Assembly (NCBI RefSeq): GCF_030177755.1
Contig: NZ_CP126539.1
Span: forward strand, 1,698,001 to 1,762,000
Source of the DNA: Devosia sp. RR2S18
GTDB taxonomy: Bacteria > Pseudomonadota > Alphaproteobacteria > Rhizobiales > Devosiaceae
Length of the DNA: 64,000 bases
Direction of reading: 5' to 3'
The notes below the pieces were generated by a model. It was not told the origin of the DNA and did no database searches. It saw only the letters and a list, made by a program, of their open reading frames with translations. Shown piece by piece: positions 59,555-64,000 of the stretch. The first letter of the stretch is position 1, and the number at the start of each line of letters is the position of its first letter. The position numbers were made by a program, and so were the translations under genes.

Positions 59555-60055
59555 ATGACCCGTTTGAACGAACTTCGCGACAATCCCGGTGCCAACAAGC
59601 CACGCGTGCGCGTCGGCCGTGGCATTGGCTCGGGCGTCGGCAAGACCGGTGGCCGCGGCGGCAAGGGCCAGACGGCCCGTTCCGGTGTTGCGATCAATGG
59701 CTTTGAAGGCGGCCAGATGCCCCTTCACATGCGTATGCCAAAGCGTGGCTTCAATTCCTTCAATCCCAAGGATTGGAACCAGATCCGCATTGACCGCATC
59801 CAGGCCTATATGGACAGCGGCAAGCTGGACGCCAAGGGTGTCATCGACGCCCAGGCCCTGGTTGATGCCGGTGTAATCCGTCGCCCGCGCGACGGCGTGC
59901 GCCTCATCGGCGCCGAAGGCTTCACCGCCAAGAACGTCACCTTCAAGGTGGACTACGCGACCAAGGGTGCTACTGCTGCTGTTGAAGCGGCTGGCGGCAA
60001 GGTCGACGTCATCCCGGCTAAGCAGCCGTGGAAGAAGGCCCCACGCGCCGAGTAA
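59555..60055 (+). CDS. rplO: 50S ribosomal protein L15
   Basis: A 166-residue late-assembly protein. [40 protein letters not shown] and [18 protein letters not shown]; the acidic/basic glycine-rich N-terminus penetrates 23S rRNA. The tail is a little longer than in E. coli and basic. Confidence 0.96.
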   Translation: MTRLNELRDNPGANKPRVRVGRGIGSGVGKTGGRGGKGQTARSGVAINGFEGGQMPLHMRMPKRGFNSFNPKDWNQIRIDRIQAYMDSGKLDAKGVIDAQALVDAGVIRRPRDGVRLIGAEGFTAKNVTFKVDYATKGATAAVEAAGGKVDVIPAKQPWKKAPRAE

Positions 60056-60068
60056 TCCACTCGGCAGG

Positions 60069-60101
60069 GCGCACCCGGTCTTGCGGCTGGGTGCGCTCTT
60101 T
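60069..60101 (+). terminator. Hairpin between rplO and secY
   Basis: GCGCACCC / GGGTGCGC with a 12-base loop, followed by TCTTTTGG, in the 134-bp gap. It may lower secY-adk expression relative to the ribosomal proteins upstream. A full stop is unlikely because no clear promoter is seen before secY. Confidence 0.6.
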
Positions 60102-60189
60102 TGGTTTGTTGCGTTCCCTTTGCGGCAGATGCATCTGTCGCTCGGGGCGCTCCGAGCGCACCTGGCCTTGAAGCCATAGGGAGCGAATA

Positions 60190-61530
60190 ATGGCGTCCGC
60201 AGCCGAACAGCTGGCCCGTAATCTTAATTTTTCGACCTTTTCCAAGGCGAAGGCTCTGCAGCAGCGCATCTGGTTCACACTGGGCGCGCTGCTCGTCTAT
60301 CGTCTGGGCACTTTCATTCCAGTTCCCGGCATCGATCCGGATGCGTTCCGCGCGACCTTCGAGCAGTCGCAGCAGGGCATCATCGGCATGTTCAACATGT
60401 TCTCCGGTGGTGCCGTCGAGCGCATGGCGATCTTTGCGCTGAACCTTATCCCCTACATCACGGCCTCGATCGTCGTGCAGGTCGTCTCCACCGCTTCGCC
60501 GCGCCTTGAAGCGCTGCGCAAGGAAGGAGGCGAGGCCGGCCGTCGCAAGCTCAACCAGTACACGCGCTACTTGACTGTGCTGTTCTGTTCGGTGCAGGCC
60601 TATGGCATTGCCGTGGGTCTTGAGGCGAGCCCTGGCGTGGTTCTGGATCCAGGTTGGTTCTTCCGCATGTCGACCGTCATCACCCTGGTGGGCGGTACCA
60701 TGTTCCTGATGTGGCTGGGCGAGCAGATCACCGCGCGCGGTGTCGGCAACGGTATTTCGCTGATCATCTTCGCCGGTATCGTGGCCAATCTGCCTGCGAC
60801 GATCATCCAGACGTTCGAACTCAGCCGTACTGGGGCTATCCCGGGTGTTGCCGCTTTCGCCATGCCGGTGATTTCCCTGGCGGTTATTGCGGTGATCGTC
60901 TTCTTTGAACGCGCCCAGCGTCGGTTGCTGATCCAGTATCCGAAGCGTCAGGTCGGCAATAAGATGTTCCAGGGGGACACCTCCCATCTGCCGCTTAAGC
61001 TCAACACCGCCGGTGTTATTCCGGTGATTTTCGGCTCCTCCTTGCTGCTGCTGCCAGCGACCATCGCGTCGTTCGCGGCCCAGGGGAATGCGCCGGAGTG
61101 GTTGCAGGTAATCACGGCCCTTTTGGGTCGCGGGCAACCGCTCTATCTGGCGCTTTTTGCCTTCTTCATCATCTTCTTTGCCTTCTTCTACACCGCGATC
61201 GTCTTCAATCCGCAGGAGACGGCTGACAACCTCAAGCGTTCGGGTGGCTTCATTCCGGGTATTCGCCCGGGCGAACGCACCGCTCAGCACATCGACTATG
61301 TGCTGACACGCATCACGGTGATCGGGGCGATCTACCTAACGGTCGTGGCGTTGATCCCCGAGGTGATGTTCAGTCAGCTGGCGGTCAGTCAGTTTATCGG
61401 TGGTACTTCGCTGCTGATCATGGTCACGGTGACCCTCGATACCGTCAGCCAGATCCAGAGCCATCTGATCGCTCAGCAGTATGAAGGTCTGGTCAAGAAG
61501 TCCCGTCTTGGAGGAGGCAAGCGTCGATGA
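60190..61530 (+). CDS. secY: Protein translocase subunit SecY
   Basis: A 446-residue channel with ten predicted membrane helices. The plug region [20 protein letters not shown] and helix 2b-3 [17 protein letters not shown] are conserved. [35 protein letters not shown] and [38 protein letters not shown] (ribosome- and SecA-binding loop) follow. Its stop overlaps adk by 4 bp. Confidence 0.98.
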   Translation: MASAAEQLARNLNFSTFSKAKALQQRIWFTLGALLVYRLGTFIPVPGIDPDAFRATFEQSQQGIIGMFNMFSGGAVERMAIFALNLIPYITASIVVQVVSTASPRLEALRKEGGEAGRRKLNQYTRYLTVLFCSVQAYGIAVGLEASPGVVLDPGWFFRMSTVITLVGGTMFLMWLGEQITARGVGNGISLIIFAGIVANLPATIIQTFELSRTGAIPGVAAFAMPVISLAVIAVIVFFERAQRRLLIQYPKRQVGNKMFQGDTSHLPLKLNTAGVIPVIFGSSLLLLPATIASFAAQGNAPEWLQVITALLGRGQPLYLALFAFFIIFFAFFYTAIVFNPQETADNLKRSGGFIPGIRPGERTAQHIDYVLTRITVIGAIYLTVVALIPEVMFSQLAVSQFIGGTSLLIMVTVTLDTVSQIQSHLIAQQYEGLVKKSRLGGGKRR

Positions 61531-62096
61531 GGTTGATACTGCTCGGACCGCCAGGGGCGGGGAAGGGGACCCAGGCTAAGATTCTCGTGGAGGATTATGG
61601 CATCCCACAGCTCTCCACCGGCGACATCTTGCGGGCTGCCATTGCAGCCCAGACTCCTCTGGGTCTGGAAGCCAAGGCAATTGTTGATCGCGGCGACCTC
61701 GTTAGTGACACCATCGTCAACGGCATCGTGTCGGAACGTCTCGATGCCGAGGATTGCAAGCCAGGCTTCATCCTCGACGGTTTCCCTCGCACGATCGCCC
61801 AGGCGAATGCCTTGGATCAGATGCTCGCGCAAAAGGGCATGAAGCTCGACGCCGTAGTGGAGCTCAAGGCGGATGCCGATGAACTGGTGCGCCGGGTTAT
61901 CCAGCGGGCCAAGGATTCGGGCGGCGCCCGCGCCGACGATAACGAAGAAGTGCTGCGTAAGCGCCTCGGCGTCTACGCTGAGCAGACTGCCCCCTTGGTG
62001 AACTACTATTCGCAAAAGGGCCTGCTGAAGACGGTTGACGGGATGGCTCCAGTCGATCAGGTGACCTCGGCAATCAAAACGGCTATCGAGTCGTAA
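61527..62096 (+). CDS. adk: Adenylate kinase
   Basis: A 189-residue kinase converting AMP + ATP to 2 ADP. The P-loop is [10 protein letters not shown], with [20 protein letters not shown] and the conserved [13 protein letters not shown]. The LID is the short form without zinc cysteines, common in alphaproteobacteria. It is translationally coupled to secY. Confidence 0.97.
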   Translation: MRLILLGPPGAGKGTQAKILVEDYGIPQLSTGDILRAAIAAQTPLGLEAKAIVDRGDLVSDTIVNGIVSERLDAEDCKPGFILDGFPRTIAQANALDQMLAQKGMKLDAVVELKADADELVRRVIQRAKDSGGARADDNEEVLRKRLGVYAEQTAPLVNYYSQKGLLKTVDGMAPVDQVTSAIKTAIES

Positions 62097-62118
62097 TTAA
62101 TTGGGCTTGACTTCGCGG

Positions 62119-62147
62119 TTGACTCCTCGAAATCGAGCCCTTAAAGA
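62119..62147 (+). promoter_or_regulatory. Probable internal promoter for rpsM-rpsK-rpoA
   Basis: TTGACT at 62119-62124 and TAAAGA at 62142-62147 with 17-bp spacing, in the 178-bp gap between adk and rpsM, 127 bp before the rpsM start. The gap holds no gene. It would let the alpha operon be expressed separately from the spc operon. Confidence 0.5.
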
Positions 62148-62274
62148 ACCGCGTCAGTCTCATGGATTATTGGGCTGGATTCGGTTCTCCACACTGGTTG
62201 GGGGTCGAAATCCGGTCCCTTGTTGTTTTAGGGCGCCAACCGTGATGGTTCGCGCTGAATGAAGGAGAGCAGAC

Positions 62275-62643
62275 GTGGCTCGTATTGCTGGCGTCAACAT
62301 CCCGACGAACAAGCGCGTGATCATCGCGCTTCAGTACATCCACGGGATCGGCGAGAAGTTCGCCAAGGACATCACTGAAAAGGTCGGTATCCCGGCCGAT
62401 CGTCGGGTCAATGAATTGACCGACGCTGAAGTCATCCAGATCCGTGAAGCTATCGACCGCGACTACGTCGTGGAGGGTGATCTTCGCCGTAACGTGGCGA
62501 TGAACATCAAGCGCCTGATGGATCTTGGTAACTACCGTGGCCTGCGCCACCGTCGTGGCCTTCCGGTCCGCGGTCAGCGGACCCACACCAATGCCCGTAC
62601 CCGCAAGGGTCCGGCCAAGCCGATCGCCGGCAAGAAGAAGTAA
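62275..62643 (+). CDS. rpsM: 30S ribosomal protein S13
   Basis: A 122-residue head protein contacting P-site tRNA and L5. The start is GTG with AAGGAG upstream, giving [55 protein letters not shown] closes it. No rpmJ (L36) lies before it, as is usual outside gammaproteobacteria. Confidence 0.97.
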   Translation: MARIAGVNIPTNKRVIIALQYIHGIGEKFAKDITEKVGIPADRRVNELTDAEVIQIREAIDRDYVVEGDLRRNVAMNIKRLMDLGNYRGLRHRRGLPVRGQRTHTNARTRKGPAKPIAGKKK

Positions 62644-62662
62644 GAACCCGCTTCTCGGGTTC
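62644..62662 (+). terminator. Short hairpin between rpsM and rpsK
   Basis: GAACCCG / CGGGTTC with a 5-base loop directly after the rpsM stop, followed by TTCG. A partial terminator or RNA-processing element is possible. Confidence 0.4.
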
Positions 62663-62723
62663 TTCGATGTAGCTGCCGGGGCCTGAGGCTGACGGCAGCG
62701 CTGATATCGCTTAGAGGAAGTAA

Positions 62724-63116
62724 ATGGCTAGAGCTGAAGCTGCGCGCGTCCGCCGTAAGGAGCGCAAGAACATCACGTCGGGTGTGGCCCACGTGAATGC
62801 GTCGTTCAACAACACGATGATCACCATCGCCGACATGCAGGGCAACACGATTTCGTGGTCCTCCTCGGGCGTGATGGGTTTCAAGGGTTCGCGTAAGTCG
62901 ACCCCCTATGCGGCACAGGTTGCTGCCGAGGATGCTGCCAAGAAGGCGCAGGAACATGGCATGAAGACCCTTGAGGTCGAAGTTCGTGGTCCTGGTTCGG
63001 GCCGTGAATCGGCGCTCCGCGCGCTGCAGGCTGCCGGTTTTAACGTTACCTCGATCCGCGACGTGACCTCGATCCCGCACAATGGCTGCCGTCCTCGCAA
63101 GCGGCGCCGCGTCTAA
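62724..63116 (+). CDS. rpsK: 30S ribosomal protein S11
   Basis: A 130-residue platform protein that lines the E-site mRNA path. [40 protein letters not shown] and the closing [21 protein letters not shown] are standard. It is 80 bp after rpsM. Confidence 0.97.
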   Translation: MARAEAARVRRKERKNITSGVAHVNASFNNTMITIADMQGNTISWSSSGVMGFKGSRKSTPYAAQVAAEDAAKKAQEHGMKTLEVEVRGPGSGRESALRALQAAGFNVTSIRDVTSIPHNGCRPRKRRRV

Positions 63117-63133
63117 TCCAGACGGTTCTGGGC

Positions 63134-63159
63134 ACCCCTGGCCAGTTATGGCTGGGGGT
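63134..63159 (+). terminator. Hairpin between rpsK and rpoA
   Basis: An 11-bp stem with two wobble pairs, ACCCCTGGCCA / TGGCTGGGGGT, loop GTTA, followed by CCTTATTG. It probably tunes rpoA expression relative to the ribosomal proteins. Confidence 0.45.
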
Positions 63160-63219
63160 CCTTATTGCGTTTGCGGCAAGCGGCTGGGCTAGAGCCGCGA
63201 TTTTGAAAGGACATGAACC

Positions 63220-64000
63220 GTGACGATCCAGAGGAACTGGCAAGAACTAATCAAGCCGACCAAGCTGGAGATTGTTTCGGGCAGCGACAACGCGCGCGTG
63301 GCTTCGGTAGTTGCCGAACCGCTTGAGCGCGGTTACGGGCTTACCCTGGGTAACGCTCTTCGTCGCGTGCTGCTGTCGTCGCTTCAGGGCGCGGCAGTGA
63401 CTGCAATCCAGATTGAAGGCATTCTGCACGAATTCTCCTCGCTCCCGGGCGTGCGCGAGGACATGACCGACCTCGTCCTGAACGTGAAGGAAATCGCGCT
63501 CAAGATGGGCGGCGAGGGTCCTAAGCGCCTGCAACTGTCCAAGCAGGGTCCGGGTTCCGTTACCGCTGGCGATATTCGCGTAACCGGCGACATTGAGGTG
63601 CTGAACCCCGATTTGGTGATCTGCCATCTCGACGATGGCGCCGAGATCAACATCGAGTTCACCGTCGATACCGGCAAGGGCTATGTTGCCGCCGACAAGA
63701 ACCGTCCCGAAGACGCGCCGATCGGCTTTATCCCGGTCGACGCGCTGTTCTCGCCGGTTCGTCGGGTATCCTACAAGGTTGATGCGACCCGTGCGGGCGA
63801 GAGCCTCGACAAGGACAAGCTGACCCTGCAGGTCGAGACCAATGGCGCAATTTCCCCGGAAGACGCCGTGGCTTACGCTGCGCGCATCCTCCAGGACCAG
63901 TTGTCGGTGTTTGTGAACTTCGAAGAGCCCAGCAAGGAAAAGGCGCAGGATTCTGTGCCCGAGCTGGCGTTCAACCCGGCACTGCTCAAGAAGGTCGACG
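63220..64000 (+). CDS. rpoA: DNA-directed RNA polymerase subunit alpha (3' end outside window)
   Basis: The first 260 codons. The start is GTG 63220 ([18 protein letters not shown]), with GAAAGG ten bases upstream; the nearby ATG at 63213 is out of frame. The N-terminal dimerisation and beta-binding domain is seen ([59 protein letters not shown]). The frame stays open to the window end within the linker before the C-terminal DNA-binding domain. Confidence 0.97.
   Translation, partial: MTIQRNWQELIKPTKLEIVSGSDNARVASVVAEPLERGYGLTLGNALRRVLLSSLQGAAVTAIQIEGILHEFSSLPGVREDMTDLVLNVKEIALKMGGEGPKRLQLSKQGPGSVTAGDIRVTGDIEVLNPDLVICHLDDGAEINIEFTVDTGKGYVAADKNRPEDAPIGFIPVDALFSPVRRVSYKVDATRAGESLDKDKLTLQVETNGAISPEDAVAYAARILQDQLSVFVNFEEPSKEKAQDSVPELAFNPALLKKVD

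Noticed and set aside
59953..61290. A 445-codon frame antisense to secY
   Set aside because: Overlaps secY completely; charged low-complexity translation without domains.

Overview
The window reads as an alphaproteobacterial chromosome, most likely order Hyphomicrobiales and Devosia-like. The indications are the alphaproteobacterial forms of the ribosomal proteins (101-residue S14, S10/spc/alpha genes in the alphaproteobacterial order), a CtrA-type box, a DUF2336 protein, an NsrR-type regulator with its operator, and a spike-base protein of the RCAP_rcc01079 type. The genus is inferred from overall resemblance and was not tested.

Layout. 1-9.9 kb: the 3' end of thrS, a small wHTH-like protein, a 145-bp palindrome, arfB, a phosphohexomutase, two unknown secreted proteins, a nitroreductase, a DUF2188-like protein, an SLT muramidase behind a CtrA box, a one-helix membrane peptide, a DUF2336 protein and nadK. 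10-17.6 kb: a decayed polysaccharide/phage segment. An exoP/wzc-like gene, a WcaI-type glycosyltransferase (split by an IS5-like element whose ends and target duplication are visible) and two head-spike-like genes are all frameshifted, while ugd and a UDP-glucuronate epimerase in their midst are intact. 18-20.7 kb: an acidic membrane protein, a stress-type protein and a Na/Pi cotransporter. 21-27.7 kb: a glycerol-3-phosphate import operon (ugpB-ugpA-ugpE-ugpC-glycerophosphodiesterase-DeoR regulator-HAD phosphatase), with ugpA carrying two frameshifts. 27.5-31.1 kb: nsrR, a DoxX-like membrane protein, an NsrR-type operator, DUF305, HupE/UreJ and MAPEG proteins. 31.2-33.1 kb: tRNA-Trp followed by an inserted block of unknown, mostly secreted proteins.

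33.2-64 kb is the core expression block in canonical order: secE-nusG-rplKA-rplJL-rpoBC, then (after a ybjN-like gene on the other strand) rpsL-rpsG-fusA-tuf, then the S10, spc and alpha operons with secY and adk, ending inside rpoA. These genes are intact and tightly packed.

The points most worth a second look are: (1) the NsrR operator between two poorly characterised envelope genes, which suggests a nitric-oxide-responsive module; (2) remnants resembling gene-transfer-agent head-spike genes abutting a capsule-type locus; (3) a run of about a dozen frameshifts in the 10-23 kb region, nearly all repairable by adding one base to a short run, which is either real decay or sequence error; (4) an arginine at S12 position 88, a known streptomycin-resistance position; (5) a strong terminator directly in front of rpsJ. 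I found no CRISPR array, no rRNA gene and no defence system.
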